Below, piece after piece: positions 28,285 through 38,289 of a stretch of DNA of 64,000 nt. Source of the stretch: Bacillus sp. ISL-7 (GTDB lineage Bacteria > Bacillota > Bacilli > Bacillales_B > DSM-18226); contig NZ_JAGGQW010000035.1 of the NCBI RefSeq assembly GCF_018613065.1, positions 62,001-126,000 on the forward strand, written 5' to 3'. The number at the start of each line of letters is the position of its first letter. The first letter of the stretch is position 1. The notes beneath the pieces were generated by a model. The model was not told the origin of the DNA. It was given only the letters and a program-made list of their open reading frames with translations, and did no database searches. The position numbers and the translations under genes are program-made.

Positions 28285-29311
28285 CTTTTGCTGCTGCTGC
28301 GGCGGCTGCCTGCGCATCCATTTCGGTCATTCTCATGACAACATATTCGGAATTTTTCAAATGCCAGTAGCGATGCTGCAGCTGACGGACATATTTTAAT
28401 TCATTCTTTGGCCGCGACTTTCGATAGTAGCTTTCTGCCACTTGAATGATTGGAATCGGAAGCGCTAAATAGCTGTAGAATAATAGCTTTTCATCTGCTT
28501 TAAATGGAAAGTATTTAAAGTAATGGTATACCCAGTCAATGGCTGTGTCGCTGCGCTTCGGGTTGGTATTTAAGGCACGTGATAAATAGGGAAGGAGATC
28601 GTGAATCGGTGAGCCATAGTGAGCATTCTCAAAATTAATAAAATAACCGTACCCTTTATCATCATACAAGAAATGCTCGGGTGACAATTTTCCGTGTGTA
28701 ATAACCATACGGGCCTTTTCATCGTCTTTCGTTTTTTCATACCATTCTTCAAATTTCGTTTTCGAAAATCGGAGCGCCTGGCTGATTTCATTGTAATAAA
28801 GGCAATATAACAATTCAAACGGCGACATATAGGTCTTTTTTTCACATTCGTCGATGAAGCCATCGAGAAATGCCTGTTGTTTTTCATGCTGTTGAATCGT
28901 CTTTTCATAGTGCTCAGTCCGCTCTTCTTTGTTCAAGGTAATTTCTTTGGCGGAAAGGGTATGAAGACGAGCGAGCTCACGAAAAAGCTGATGATCTTTT
29001 TGCTGCCGGTCTTCCTTGTGTTCATTCGACATCCATGGCATTAAGTAATAAAGATTGTTCTCGTGTAAGACCGCATACCTGCCGTCCATCGTAGGGTAGA
29101 TGGGAACGATGCGATTATACCCTTTTTGGTAGAGGAGATGAACATGGCGAATGAAGTCGGTCCCGGTCGCAGGGTCGATTTTTTTTAAGGCAAACGTCCC
29201 TTTATTTGAATAAATCTTCTGAACGCTGCCAAAATCCTCTACAAAATGAGGCTCAACAAGGTAATTTCTTAAGATGGTAGCAAATGCGTTTAGTTGATTC
29301 GGGTTACTCAT
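28265..29311 (-). CDS. ysxE: YsxE, CotS-family spore-coat protein with a kinase-like fold
   Basis: 348 residues of the CotS/aminoglycoside-phosphotransferase-like fold. The lobe segments ALKKIDP and YYLMPWM, the catalytic-loop-like ITHGKLSPEHFLYDD and the metal-loop region FINFENAHYGSPIHDL are recognisable; the loop has H-GKLSPEH in place of HGDxxxxN, so it may be inactive. The C-terminus is a run of alanines. ysxE follows spoVID in B. subtilis and its product is recruited to the spore coat. ATG at 29311 has only a weak ribosome binding site. Confidence 0.88.
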   Translation of the reverse strand: MSNPNQLNAFATILRNYLVEPHFVEDFGSVQKIYSNKGTFALKKIDPATGTDFIRHVHLLYQKGYNRIVPIYPTMDGRYAVLHENNLYYLMPWMSNEHKEDRQQKDHQLFRELARLHTLSAKEITLNKEERTEHYEKTIQQHEKQQAFLDGFIDECEKKTYMSPFELLYCLYYNEISQALRFSKTKFEEWYEKTKDDEKARMVITHGKLSPEHFLYDDKGYGYFINFENAHYGSPIHDLLPYLSRALNTNPKRSDTAIDWVYHYFKYFPFKADEKLLFYSYLALPIPIIQVAESYYRKSRPKNELKYVRQLQHRYWHLKNSEYVVMRMTEMDAQAAAAAAAKEGAQPQ

Positions 29312-29402
29312 GAGTACTCAACTCACTTTCAAATATAAAAGCGTAAGCGCCCGTTTAGCGGCGTATGGACTGGAGCACTTTGACTGTGTATGAAAAGAAG
29401 GT

Positions 29403-29425
29403 GAGCAGGTCAAAGTAACCCGCTC
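29403..29425 (-). terminator. Terminator after spoVID
   Basis: An 8-bp stem (GAGCGGGT/ACCTGCTC, one G-T pair) with a 7-nt loop and a TTCTTTTC tail on the minus strand. Confidence 0.55.
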
Positions 29426-29437
29426 ATCTTTTAATAA

Positions 29438-30682
29438 TTATTTTTTTGTAAGGCTGCCGGGAATATATAATACTTGACCTTCAAATATATCTTGGCTGAG
29501 TTCAAGATTGTTGATGCGCATGAGGTTTTGTACAGAAACATCGTATCGATCTGCCACGCTGTTAACGGTATCACCCTTTTGGACGATACAAACTTTTACT
29601 TTCGCCTGGGCAGAACTTTCATCCTTCCTTGCAAAAAATTCAGTTAATGTCATGCTTTTCTTTTTTGGTGTTTTTTTCTTTTTAATATTCTTTGGTGGTG
29701 CTTCTTCATGTGCGGAAGAGCTTTCCTCTGCTGGATTCACTTCTTCCTCAAACTGGACAGTTGGAGGTGGCACTGGCTCTACTTCAACCACTTCTGGCTG
29801 GATGCCCTCAGCTGGCTGGCTAGCTTCACTTCTTGCTTCTTGGAAGTTCCATGTAGGTTTGCTGGCTTCACTTCTTGTTTCTTCGAATTCCCAGGCTGGT
29901 TTGCTGGCTTCACTCCTTGCCTCTACGAAATCCAAGGATGGTTTGCTGGCTTCACTTCTTGCCTCTACGAAATCCAAGGATGGTTGGTTAGCTTCTTCCT
30001 CAACGTCTTCCCGTGGTTGATAATTGAAGGTCGGAAACTTCGGTAAAATTTCTACACTTTCGTCTTCTTCTTGTGGTTTTCTTGCCTCAGCTTCAAACAA
30101 GAAGTTATCTTGGTAACTGCTATGAACTGATTCAAGTTCGTCTTCAATTTCCTCGTCATCTTCCTCAAAGAACTCAATTTCAGAGCGAGGGATAAGCTCA
30201 AGTTCAACTACTTCTTCCTGCGGTTGTTGTTGTTGTTGCTTCTGTTGTTGCTCAATTCCGTATAAGCCGCTAATGGTCAGTTCAGCTGCTAGCTTGAGGC
30301 AGCTGCGCTCAGGAATCGAATAATCAAAGGATTCGACGAGGACATCGATATCATAGATACTTTGGATTCGATTATTGGGGATCGTGATATCGACAGGGAA
30401 TCGATGTGAAAACTCACAGTTTCCTCCCTCTCGTGCATCGACCCTCTCTACAAACTTTTGCGATGTTACATTTTCATCTTCGTTTTCATTGGTAGGTTCG
30501 TAACTTTTATATTCGCCTGTGAGTTCTAGCGAACCTCTTATGGTTACGTACTGATCGTTTTCTTGGATGGTAATGTCTGGGTCTAGAGAAATGGAAACAA
30601 GCTCTTCGACTTCCTGTCCTTTTCTAAACCACAATGACTCCTCCAAAGAAAATCGTAGGCACGATTGATTCTCCTGAGACAA
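29438..30682 (-). CDS. spoVID: SpoVID, spore coat morphogenetic protein
   Basis: 414 residues from a TTG at 30682, which has AAAGGAGG 7 bases upstream and matches the family N-terminus; the frame is open to 30709. The N-terminal beta domain (about 1-140, RFSLEESLWFRKGQEV..SISLDPDITIQE) drives coat encasement. A long acidic middle contains four to five 14-residue repeats (ARSEASKPSLDFVE type). The C-terminus is a LysM domain (VQKGDTVNSVADRYDVSVQNL..ILYIPG region). SpoVID binds SpoIVA and SafA on the forespore surface. It is upstream of ysxE. Confidence 0.95.
   Translation of the reverse strand: MSQENQSCLRFSLEESLWFRKGQEVEELVSISLDPDITIQENDQYVTIRGSLELTGEYKSYEPTNENEDENVTSQKFVERVDAREGGNCEFSHRFPVDITIPNNRIQSIYDIDVLVESFDYSIPERSCLKLAAELTISGLYGIEQQQKQQQQQPQEEVVELELIPRSEIEFFEEDDEEIEDELESVHSSYQDNFLFEAEARKPQEEDESVEILPKFPTFNYQPREDVEEEANQPSLDFVEARSEASKPSLDFVEARSEASKPAWEFEETRSEASKPTWNFQEARSEASQPAEGIQPEVVEVEPVPPPTVQFEEEVNPAEESSSAHEEAPPKNIKKKKTPKKKSMTLTEFFARKDESSAQAKVKVCIVQKGDTVNSVADRYDVSVQNLMRINNLELSQDIFEGQVLYIPGSLTKK
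29816..29991 (-). repeat. 42-bp in-frame tandem repeat inside spoVID
   Basis: About four full copies of a 14-codon unit encoding ARSEASKP followed by SLDFVE, AWEFEE, TWNFQE or similar. The two upstream copies are almost identical at the DNA level, while the downstream ones have diverged, which suggests recent duplication. Copy number probably varies between strains. Confidence 0.85.
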
Positions 30683-31035
30683 AGCGACTCCTCCTTTCGT
30701 TTCCTTCACTCAAAATCACTATGTCACTTACACTCTATGAACCAAGGCTTTTATTTATGATAAAAAAGAGAGTTTCGTCTGGAAAAGAATCAAAGTATTT
30801 AGGAATGGGGGGTGGATTGGAGTTTTATTAGGGGTGGGAGCAGGTTTGGGGTTTGGGTTTCGGATGGTGGGGGGGGATGGATTGGGTGGATTCCGCCAAG
30901 TTGCGTTCGGATTCCGCTGAATTTCTGAATGATTCCGCCAAACTTGGACTTTATTCTGAAGCTAGTATAAAAAGTGGACACCGGTAGTGGCGTCATGTTT
31001 AAATCATATACAACTATAAAAAGGGCGGGTAAAAC

Positions 31036-31146
31036 ATGGCGAAAAATCAGAAAAAATATCCAATTGAATTTAATTACGCAAAGCAACCGCTTCCAAAAAT
31101 GTCTTTTTTATTGACAGAAGTCCATATTCCGCCAAAACTCGGATGA
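31036..31146 (+). CDS. Possible 36-residue small protein
   Basis: ATG at 31036 with a GGGCGGGT stretch upstream, reading MAKNQKKYPIEFNYAKQPLP and ending IPPKLG. The basic, Lys/Gln-rich start resembles small spore proteins in composition only. The last codons run into one of the TTCCGCC repeats, so the C-terminus may be truncated or the ORF may be chance. Not recognised. Confidence 0.3.
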   Translation: MAKNQKKYPIEFNYAKQPLPKMSFLLTEVHIPPKLG

Positions 31147-31237
31147 TTTCCGCTTAAACCCCATTTTTGAGCTACTCTCGAATGCTATAAAAGCCGGTCC
31201 CCGAACTGCCTCAACTAATTAAGTTTCTAACCACACG

Positions 31238-31264
31238 AAAAAACACCCACCAAAAAAGTGAGTG
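31238..31264 (-). terminator. Terminator of the hem operon after hemL
   Basis: Stem CACTCAC/GTGGGTG with a 7-nt loop and a T6 tail on the minus strand (31243-31238). Confidence 0.8.
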
Positions 31265-31276
31265 CCGGGAACCATC

Positions 31277-32563
31277 TTATTTAAGCTTCGAAAAAGCAAT
31301 CTCTGCTGCACGGATTGTCTTTTCAATATCCTCATCGGAATGCTCCGTAGATAAGAACAAACCTTCAAATTGTGAAGGCGGCAAGAAGATCCCTTGAAGA
31401 GCCATCTCGCGATAATAGGCAGCGAAGAATTCCAAATTGGATGATCTTGCTATCTCATAATTAATGACAGCTTCATTGGTAAAGAAGAAGCCAATCATCG
31501 AACCTGCACGGTTAAATGTTATTGGAATATTATATTTTTCAGCAGCAGCCTTAAAGCCTTTTTCCAGTAAGTCACCCTTACGGATAAACTCTTCATAATG
31601 CGCTGGTGTTAATTGGCTTAACGTTTCATAGCCAGCTGTCATTGCCAATGGGTTACCAGACAGGGTACCTGCTTGATAAATCGGACCGCTTGGAGCAATT
31701 TGCTTCATGATTTCCGCTTTACCGCCATAAGCACCAACAGGAAGGCCGCCGCCGATTACTTTTCCAAGACATGTAATATCCGGAGTGATATTGAAATAGC
31801 CTTGTGCACAATTGTAGCCTACACGGAAGCCAGTCATTACTTCATCAAAAATAAGCAATGCGCCGTGATCGGAAGTAATTTCACGTAGACCTTCTAAGAA
31901 TCCTGGCAGTGGTGGAACTAGTCCCATATTACCGGCCACGGGTTCAACGATAATACACGCGATATCGCCGCGAAATTGTTCGAAAGCAAACTTCACGCTC
32001 TCAAGGTCATTGTAAGGAACTGTGATCGTATTTTTCGCTACACCTTCTGGAACACCAGGGCTGTCAGGCAAACCAAGTGTTGCCACGCCTGAGCCCGCCT
32101 TAATCAAAAGGGAGTCCCCATGACCATGGTAACAGCCTTCAAATTTCAAAATCTTATTCCGGCCCGTATAGCCTCTGGCTAAACGAAGCGCACTCATCGT
32201 TGCTTCTGTTCCTGAAGATACCATCCGAATGACTTCGATCGATGGTACACGTTCAATGACAAGATTAGCAAGTTTATTTTCCATTAAAGTAGGTGCACCG
32301 AAACTTGTCCCAAGTTCAGCTACCTTTTTTAAGCCTTCTACCACACGGTCGTTCGTATGGCCGAGGATGAGCGGCCCCCATGAAAGAACATAGTCAATGT
32401 ATTCATTGCCATCTATATCATAGATTTTAGAACCCTTTCCTCTTTCCATAAAAATCGGGTCCATATTCACGGATTTAAAAGCACGAACTGGGCTATTCAC
32501 TCCGCCTGGCATGATGGTTTGGGCTTCTTTAAATGCTTCAATCGACTTCGTATAAAAACGCAT
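31277..32563 (-). CDS. hemL: Glutamate-1-semialdehyde 2,1-aminomutase
   Basis: 428 residues from the ATG at 32563, which has GAGGGA upstream; the frame is open to 32581. PLP-enzyme motifs include [28 protein letters not shown] and the lysine segment [17 protein letters not shown]. It converts glutamate-1-semialdehyde to 5-aminolevulinate, the second step of the C5 haem route. Last gene of the hemAXCDBL operon, 19 bp after hemB. Confidence 0.98.
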   Translation of the reverse strand: MRFYTKSIEAFKEAQTIMPGGVNSPVRAFKSVNMDPIFMERGKGSKIYDIDGNEYIDYVLSWGPLILGHTNDRVVEGLKKVAELGTSFGAPTLMENKLANLVIERVPSIEVIRMVSSGTEATMSALRLARGYTGRNKILKFEGCYHGHGDSLLIKAGSGVATLGLPDSPGVPEGVAKNTITVPYNDLESVKFAFEQFRGDIACIIVEPVAGNMGLVPPLPGFLEGLREITSDHGALLIFDEVMTGFRVGYNCAQGYFNITPDITCLGKVIGGGLPVGAYGGKAEIMKQIAPSGPIYQAGTLSGNPLAMTAGYETLSQLTPAHYEEFIRKGDLLEKGFKAAAEKYNIPITFNRAGSMIGFFFTNEAVINYEIARSSNLEFFAAYYREMALQGIFLPPSQFEGLFLSTEHSDEDIEKTIRAAEIAFSKLK

Positions 32564-32582
32564 TCTGTTCCCTCTTTTCAAA

Positions 32583-33563
32583 TTATTGGTCTTCTTTTAA
32601 CCAGCGAACTGCATCTTTGGCAGCATAAGTAATAATAAGGTCAGCACCTGCACGTTTCATACCCATTAACATTTCAAGAACCGTGTTTTTCTCATCAATC
32701 CAGCCGTTTTGGGCAGCGGCTTTAACCATTGCATATTCTCCGCTTACATTGTAAATAACAATCGGTAAATTAAAGGTATTCTTCATATCACGAACAATGT
32801 CAAGGTATGGCATACCCGGTTTCACGATTAAGAAATCGGCACCTTCCTCCACATCGGATTCTGCTTCTCTAAAGGCTTCCATCCGGTTAGCAGGGTCCAT
32901 TTGATAGGTCTTGCGATCGCCAAATTGCGGCGCACCTTCCGCAGCTTCACGGAAAGGTCCGTAGAATGCCGATGCATATTTTACGGCATAAGACATGATC
33001 GGAATCTCTGTAAAGCCTGCTTCATCCAATCCCGCACGAATCGCCGCAACAAAGCCGTCCATCATGTTAGATGGAGCAATAATGTCTGCACCTGCTTTCG
33101 CTTGAGCAACCGCAGTTTTTACAAGCAATTCAAGTGACTGATCGTTTAGAACCTTCTCCCCTTCAACTACCCCGCAGTGCCCATGGCTTGTATACTCACA
33201 AAGACATGTATCCGCAACGACAATGATCTCTGGGAATTTTTCTTTGATAAAACGGGTCGCCACCTGGACAATCCCGTGGTCATGAAAGGCTTGCTCACCA
33301 CATGCATCTTTCGTTTTTGGAATCCCAAATAGGAGAACGGATTTAATTCCATGAGCAACAATATCTTCCATTTCTGCTTCCAAATGATCCATCGATACTT
33401 GGTATACCCCAGGCATGGATGAGACTTCCTTGCGAATATTCTCACCTTCATAAATAAACAACGGATAAATAAAGTCCTCTGCTTTTAAGTGATTTTCTCT
33501 AACAAGTGAGCGCATGCTCGCACTTGAGCGTAAGCGGCGATGACGTTTAAATTGAAGTTCCAT
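32583..33563 (-). CDS. hemB: Delta-aminolevulinic acid dehydratase (porphobilinogen synthase)
   Basis: 326 residues. The cysteine-rich zinc site [15 protein letters not shown], the Schiff-base lysines in [16 protein letters not shown] and [13 protein letters not shown] are present. It condenses two 5-aminolevulinates to porphobilinogen. ATG at 33563, 3 bp after the hemD stop codon, so translation is coupled. Confidence 0.98.
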   Translation of the reverse strand: MELQFKRHRRLRSSASMRSLVRENHLKAEDFIYPLFIYEGENIRKEVSSMPGVYQVSMDHLEAEMEDIVAHGIKSVLLFGIPKTKDACGEQAFHDHGIVQVATRFIKEKFPEIIVVADTCLCEYTSHGHCGVVEGEKVLNDQSLELLVKTAVAQAKAGADIIAPSNMMDGFVAAIRAGLDEAGFTEIPIMSYAVKYASAFYGPFREAAEGAPQFGDRKTYQMDPANRMEAFREAESDVEEGADFLIVKPGMPYLDIVRDMKNTFNLPIVIYNVSGEYAMVKAAAQNGWIDEKNTVLEMLMGMKRAGADLIITYAAKDAVRWLKEDQ

Positions 33564-33566
33564 TTA

Positions 33567-34349
33567 TTATTCCTCCATATCTAAATAGGCAATCGTACTG
33601 TTAATCATTTCTTTTACGGTGTACTCTTTTGGTGAGGCATGGACCATTAATCCATAAGCACGTAATTTTTTCTCGGTAACCGGACCGATACAGCCAATGA
33701 TGCAATTTTTCAGCTGCTCATCCAATCGATACTCCTTCACGACATCCATTAGATGGTCCACCGTTGAAGGGCTCGTAAACGTGAGGATATCCAGTTGGTT
33801 ATCTGCTAGCATTTTAGCCAGCCTCAGGCGGCTTTCGTCGGGCATATAGGTTTCGTAGATCACAACCTCATCGACCAAGGCACCGGCCCCCGTTAAGGAT
33901 CTGGCGATATATTCTCGGGCAAGGTTTCCTTTTGGAACGAGCACCCGTGAATCCTTATCAATCAATGGGATAAATTCCTCTACAAACGTTTCCGCCACAT
34001 AAGCTGACGGAACGAACGCTGGAGATAGCCCTCTTTCCATCAAAACCTCTGCTGTCTTTTTGCCAATAACAGCGATTTTCGGAAACGCTTCGCTAACGCC
34101 TTCCTCTTTTAAAAAAGAAAAGAAGGTTTCAACGGTTACGTTACTCGTAAAAATAATCCAGTCATATGTATCAAGAACCAGCAAAGCTTCGTGAAGGCGC
34201 TGATTTTTTTCTATCGGACGAAAGGCAATAAGAGGGATTTCGATTGGAATCCCTCCATACCCTTCTACAAGTTGTGAAAAGGATTTTGCTTGATTTTCTC
34301 CTCTTGGAATAAGAACGGTTTTATCAAGCAAAGGTAACGATTGGATCAT
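33567..34349 (-). CDS. hemD: Uroporphyrinogen-III synthase
   Basis: 260 residues in the two-lobed HemD fold: N-terminal [12 protein letters not shown], the [15 protein letters not shown] linker segment and the C-terminal [14 protein letters not shown] and [14 protein letters not shown] motifs. It cyclises hydroxymethylbilane with inversion of ring D. Its ATG overlaps the hemC stop (ATGA). Confidence 0.96.
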   Translation of the reverse strand: MIQSLPLLDKTVLIPRGENQAKSFSQLVEGYGGIPIEIPLIAFRPIEKNQRLHEALLVLDTYDWIIFTSNVTVETFFSFLKEEGVSEAFPKIAVIGKKTAEVLMERGLSPAFVPSAYVAETFVEEFIPLIDKDSRVLVPKGNLAREYIARSLTGAGALVDEVVIYETYMPDESRLRLAKMLADNQLDILTFTSPSTVDHLMDVVKEYRLDEQLKNCIIGCIGPVTEKKLRAYGLMVHASPKEYTVKEMINSTIAYLDMEE

Positions 34350-35281
34350 TGACCTTCGAGCTCCCGCTTTACCTTATCAATTAGGTCTTTCCCACCTTTT
34401 TGAATTAATAAATCAGCTGCCTGAACACCAAGCTCTTCTGGATTTTTTCCTCTAACTTCTTCTTTAATGATTTCATGTCCTTCTGGTGAAGCCACTAAAA
34501 CATTTAGGACAATTTCATCATTTTCAGCTACATAGGCGAAGCCGGCAATTGGCACCTGACACCCGCCTTCCATTTTTTGAAGGAAGGCACGTTCTGCACG
34601 AACCGCTCTTTCCGTTTTCTGGCAAGTGAATTTTTCAAAAAGTTCGAGAAGTTCTTTATCATCTTCACGGCATTCAATTGACAATGCCCCTTGACCGACA
34701 GCAGGAATACATAGGTCGGCATCAAGGAATTCGGTGACTACGTCAGAAGCCCAGCCAAGACGGTAAAGGCCAGCTGCGGCTAAAATAATCGCATCGTATT
34801 CTTCTGTTTCTAATTTTGCTAATCTTGTATCCACATTCCCTCGGATCCATTTAATCTCTAAATCTGGACGCGCTGCTAATAGCTGTGCACTGCGGCGAAG
34901 ACTGCTTGTCCCGATAATTGCACCTGGTTTTAAATCTTTTAACTTCACATGACCTCTTGAAATTAGCGCATCACGGTGGTCCTCACGAAAAGGAATGCAG
35001 CCAATTGTAAGTCCTTCTGGTAAGACAGCTGGCATATCTTTCATACTATGAACGGCCATATCAATCTCTTTATCAAGCATTGCTTGCTCAATTTCTTTTA
35101 CAAAAAGTCCTTTGCCGCCAACTTTCGAAAGGGTAACGTCAAGGATTTGGTCCCCTTTTGTGACGATTTCTTTTACTTCAAAATCAAAGCGAGGGTCCAA
35201 CTTTTTTAGCTGATCCATCACCCAATTAGTTTGTGTTAATGCCAATTTGCTTCGCCTAGAACCTACAATTATTTTTCTCAT
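34346..35281 (-). CDS. hemC: Porphobilinogen deaminase (hydroxymethylbilane synthase)
   Basis: 311 residues. N-terminal [13 protein letters not shown], the active-site segment [14 protein letters not shown], and the cofactor cysteine in [13 protein letters not shown] that carries the dipyrromethane primer are all present. It polymerises four porphobilinogens into hydroxymethylbilane. 25 bp after hemX. Confidence 0.98.
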   Translation of the reverse strand: MRKIIVGSRRSKLALTQTNWVMDQLKKLDPRFDFEVKEIVTKGDQILDVTLSKVGGKGLFVKEIEQAMLDKEIDMAVHSMKDMPAVLPEGLTIGCIPFREDHRDALISRGHVKLKDLKPGAIIGTSSLRRSAQLLAARPDLEIKWIRGNVDTRLAKLETEEYDAIILAAAGLYRLGWASDVVTEFLDADLCIPAVGQGALSIECREDDKELLELFEKFTCQKTERAVRAERAFLQKMEGGCQVPIAGFAYVAENDEIVLNVLVASPEGHEIIKEEVRGKNPEELGVQAADLLIQKGGKDLIDKVKRELEGQ

Positions 35282-35306
35282 GATTGCGACCTCCTGAGGT
35301 TATGCG

Positions 35307-36140
35307 CTACGCATACCATAAATGAAAAGATGATAATTGACCAAATAAGAAAAAGTTAATTAAAACAATTAAAAAGGCAGCTGTATTCCAAATTGCTAAT
35401 TTTCTTCCCGATAGATTTTTCACAATTCGAAGATATAAAAGAATACTATAGACGGTTAATAACAGAAATGAGCCGATGATTTTCATATCGTACCATGGCA
35501 TCCCGGGTACCTTAAGAAAGGCCCACTGCAATCCTAAGATGAGACTGAGCAGAAGCATCGGAACACCGATTACGGCCAATATGTAGGATGATTTTTCAAG
35601 CTTATCTAAGTCGGCCAGTCGTAAGAGTCTAGTTCCCCATTTTTTCCTTTTTAATAAATCATATTGAAGTAGATATAATGTCGAAAAAACGAATGATAAT
35701 GAAAAGGCCCCGTATGAGAGGATCGCCATCGTAATATGAATCAAAAGCAGTTCAGAAACAAGTTGCTTCGCCATGATATGCGAACCATATTGCATCGGGG
35801 CAAATGTATGAATCGCCATGACCGTAAAGCCAAGTATATTCGTGAAAAAGACGATAAAATCGACTCGTAATAAATGATTTATACCAATTGACAATGTGAC
35901 TAATATCCAAGCATAAAAATAGAGTCCCTCAAAGATAGTTAACACAGGGAATCTGCCTGTTTTATACATATAGATTCCGAGAAAGACGGTTTGCAAAACC
36001 CATACAAATGCAAGTAACCAGAAAGCAATACGGTTTGCCTTCCGGTTATGATGTAGAAAATCGAAAAAATATAACAACACACTAAAGGCATATAGAACAA
36101 CGGTTAATTCATGAAGCCTTGTCATAAAGACATTAAACAT
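35307..36140 (-). CDS. hemX: HemX, CcsA/CcmC-like membrane protein controlling HemA level
   Basis: 277 residues with about eight membrane helices, of the cytochrome c assembly (CcsA-like) superfamily. SELLLIHITMAILSYGAFSLSF carries the conserved histidine region. In B. subtilis HemX lowers the amount of HemA protein and may sense or handle haem. It lies between hemA and hemC, as in other Bacillus. Confidence 0.94.
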   Translation of the reverse strand: MFNVFMTRLHELTVVLYAFSVLLYFFDFLHHNRKANRIAFWLLAFVWVLQTVFLGIYMYKTGRFPVLTIFEGLYFYAWILVTLSIGINHLLRVDFIVFFTNILGFTVMAIHTFAPMQYGSHIMAKQLVSELLLIHITMAILSYGAFSLSFVFSTLYLLQYDLLKRKKWGTRLLRLADLDKLEKSSYILAVIGVPMLLLSLILGLQWAFLKVPGMPWYDMKIIGSFLLLTVYSILLYLRIVKNLSGRKLAIWNTAAFLIVLINFFLFGQLSSFHLWYA

Positions 36141-36152
36141 AGAACATACCCC

Positions 36153-37496
36153 TTATGACTGAAAGGAAGCCTGCGGTGTTGTAACCGGTATTTGATTGGT
36201 TTCGGCTGCTTTCGAATGTTGTTCTTCCACAAGCTCTTCAATATTAAAGATCTTCATGAAAAGGTCCATTGCTTGATTTGCATCAGGTCGCGCAGCCAAT
36301 TCTTTCGCTTGTAATATAGGGTCTTTTAAGAGCTGGTTGATGATACTTTTTGTATGTTTATTTAACACTTTTAGATCACGCTCTGATAAATTTGGCAGCT
36401 TTCTCTCCAAACTAACCATGGTTTCCGATTGGATTACATGTGCTTTTTCTCTAAGCGCCGAGATAACCGGGACCACTCCAAGCATACCTAGCCATTGCTT
36501 GAACTCAACGATTTCTTTTTCAATCATGAGCATGATTTTTTCAGCCGCCTTCTTACGTTCTTGCAGGTTGGCCTCAACAATCCCCTCTAGATCGTCGATA
36601 TCGTATAAAAAGACATTTTCAAGTTCAGCTATTCTTGGATCCAAGTCGCGCGGTACAGCAATGTCCACCATAAATAGCGGCTTACCCTTGCGCTTTTTCT
36701 CGACCTTGACCATCATTTCTTTTGAAATAACAAAGTCTTTTGCACCTGTTGAACTGATCAGGATATCTGCTTCCACCAATGATTTCTCTAATTCAGCTAA
36801 GGATCTTGCTTTGCCGCTGAAACGATGAGCTAAGTCTTGTGCTTTTTCATAGGTCCGATTGATAACTGTAACTTTCATCACACCGTTACCATGCAGGTTT
36901 TGGGCAGCCAATTCACCCATTTTTCCTGCGCCAAAAATTAACACATGTTTATTAGCAAGTGAACCAAAAATCTTCTTCGCCAATTCCACTGCGGCATAGC
37001 TGACAGATACAGCATTCGCACCAATATCCGTTTCTGAATGCGCGCGTTTGGCAACGGTAACCGCTTGTTTAAATAAGTGGTTAAATACGGTCCCCGTAGT
37101 TCCAACTTCCTGCGCTAGTATAAAGCTCGTACGAACCTGGCCAAGGATTTGTGTTTCTCCTAAAACCATGGAATTAAGTCCACAAGTAACGTTAAATAAA
37201 TGATCAACTGCGCCATCGTCTTCATACACAAATAAAAACGGAGAAAATTCTTTTTGTTCTATCCCGAACCATTCTGACAGAAATTCTTTAATATAATAGC
37301 GGCCTGTATGTAATTGATCCACAACCGCATAAATTTCCGTACGATTACATGTAGACAAGATGATATTTTCTAGGATGCTTTTTTTGGTATTTAATTTTTT
37401 TATGGCCTCCGCAAGATCAGCTTCATTAAATGACAACCGCTCACGAATTTCCACAGGGGCAGTTTTATAGTTAATACCGATCACTAATGTATGCAT
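36153..37496 (-). CDS. hemA: Glutamyl-tRNA reductase
   Basis: 447 residues from the ATG at 37496 (GGGGGTGT upstream); the frame is open to 37526. The catalytic cysteine lies in [12 protein letters not shown], substrate-binding in [14 protein letters not shown], the NADPH-binding [13 protein letters not shown] and a C-terminal dimerisation helix follow. It reduces Glu-tRNA to glutamate-1-semialdehyde and is the first, regulated enzyme of the operon. Confidence 0.98.
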   Translation of the reverse strand: MHTLVIGINYKTAPVEIRERLSFNEADLAEAIKKLNTKKSILENIILSTCNRTEIYAVVDQLHTGRYYIKEFLSEWFGIEQKEFSPFLFVYEDDGAVDHLFNVTCGLNSMVLGETQILGQVRTSFILAQEVGTTGTVFNHLFKQAVTVAKRAHSETDIGANAVSVSYAAVELAKKIFGSLANKHVLIFGAGKMGELAAQNLHGNGVMKVTVINRTYEKAQDLAHRFSGKARSLAELEKSLVEADILISSTGAKDFVISKEMMVKVEKKRKGKPLFMVDIAVPRDLDPRIAELENVFLYDIDDLEGIVEANLQERKKAAEKIMLMIEKEIVEFKQWLGMLGVVPVISALREKAHVIQSETMVSLERKLPNLSERDLKVLNKHTKSIINQLLKDPILQAKELAARPDANQAMDLFMKIFNIEELVEEQHSKAAETNQIPVTTPQASFQS

Positions 37497-37539
37497 TTGA
37501 AAGGACACCCCCAATAGATATTGCAACTTAACTAGTATG

Positions 37540-37570
37540 ATTATATCATGAGCAATTTCGACTTTTGCTC
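37540..37570 (-). promoter_or_regulatory. hemA promoter with an overlapping inverted repeat
   Basis: Minus-strand extended -10 TGATATAAT (37548-37540). Directly upstream, GAGCAA (37550-37555) and TTGCTC (37565-37570) form an inverted repeat with a 9-nt spacer covering the -35 zone. The -35 itself is poor. The repeat may be an operator; it does not match a PerR box. Confidence 0.5.
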
Positions 37571-37769
37571 GAAAAATGTGAACAGAAAACGAAACTATAT
37601 GGTAATATATTTAAGTAAAGTCGAGTAATGCTGATCCCGATAGGGACACATTAACAAAGATTCCTTTAGACTTTCTTAATACCCATAACTTTTTTTAAAT
37701 ACTTCCTTATGTACAGTACCAAAAAAATGGACGAGATTCAAGTGAACCTTACTGGAAGCGGTGTTTTAA

Positions 37770-38258
37770 ATGAAGAATCAACGAATTTTTCCTGGGATCA
37801 TTCTTATAGGCTTTGGAGCTTACTTCCTATTGCAGCAAACTGGGATCACTATTTTCCAACAATTTTTCACATGGCCGACCTTACTTATGATTGTTGGAAT
37901 TGCCTTTTTAGGTCAAGGGTATTCTGCTAAAGAGTCTGAGGCAATACTTCCTGGGGTCATTATGGCTGGATTTGGACTTCACTTCCATCTTGTCGGTAAG
38001 GTATCCTTTTGGCCTAGTAACAATATTGGTATGTTAATTTTAATCATTTCAATCGGATTTTTTCTGCGATTTCAAAAGACGAATTCAGGATTGTTCCAAG
38101 CATTCCTCTTTCTTATTTTAGCAATCCTTCTTTTATTTTATGATAAAATTACTGCCTATTTTGATTTACTTCAAAATGGGATGAGTTTTGTGTGGAAATT
38201 TTGGCCCGCTCTTCTTATTGTGGTTGGTATTTATTTTCTCCTAAAGAAGAAAAAATAA
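37770..38258 (+). CDS. LiaI/LiaF-like transmembrane-domain protein
   Basis: 162 residues with six or seven short membrane helices in repeated PGIILIGFGAYFLL, GVIMAGFGLHFHL and WPALLIVVGIYFLLKKKK style segments, typical of the LiaI-LiaF-like TM region (DUF5668 type). These proteins are linked to envelope stress in some contexts, but no LiaRS-like regulators are nearby. It is plus-strand, between hemA and engB, and ends at a terminator. Ribosome binding site weak. Confidence 0.75.
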   Translation: MKNQRIFPGIILIGFGAYFLLQQTGITIFQQFFTWPTLLMIVGIAFLGQGYSAKESEAILPGVIMAGFGLHFHLVGKVSFWPSNNIGMLILIISIGFFLRFQKTNSGLFQAFLFLILAILLLFYDKITAYFDLLQNGMSFVWKFWPALLIVVGIYFLLKKKK

Positions 38259-38289
38259 CGCCTGGCGCTTATGCCCAGGCGTTTATTTT
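38258..38289 (+). terminator. Terminator between the LiaI-like gene and engB
   Basis: Stem ACGCCTGG/CCAGGCGT (38258-38265 with 38275-38282), loop of 9, then TTTATTTTTT on plus. The convergent engB ends at 38290, so it may act in both directions. Confidence 0.75.

Larger units (their letters stand above)
30683..31276. other. 590-bp gap between hemL and spoVID: G-run tract and TTCCGC repeats
   Basis: No conserved gene is seen. The plus strand between 30807 and 30886 has G runs of 6, 4, 3, 4, 3, 8 and 3, able to form a G-quadruplex. Degenerate ATTCCGC(C/T) repeats follow at 30890, 30911, 30932, 31127 and 31148. A 36-codon ORF and the hemL terminator lie at the low-confidence right side. The spoVID promoter should be here but no clear sigma-E box was found. 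Confidence 0.7.

Noticed and set aside
29508..30020. 170-residue plus-strand ORF over spoVID
   Set aside because: It is antisense to the repeat region of spoVID; its Leu/Ala/Ser-rich repeats mirror the 42-bp units and no ribosome binding site is seen.
36337..36828. 163-residue plus-strand ORF over hemA
   Set aside because: Antisense shadow of a conserved enzyme, with composition expected from the reverse complement.
37497..37700. PerR box in the hemA promoter region
   Set aside because: No TTATAATNATTATAA-like match was found.
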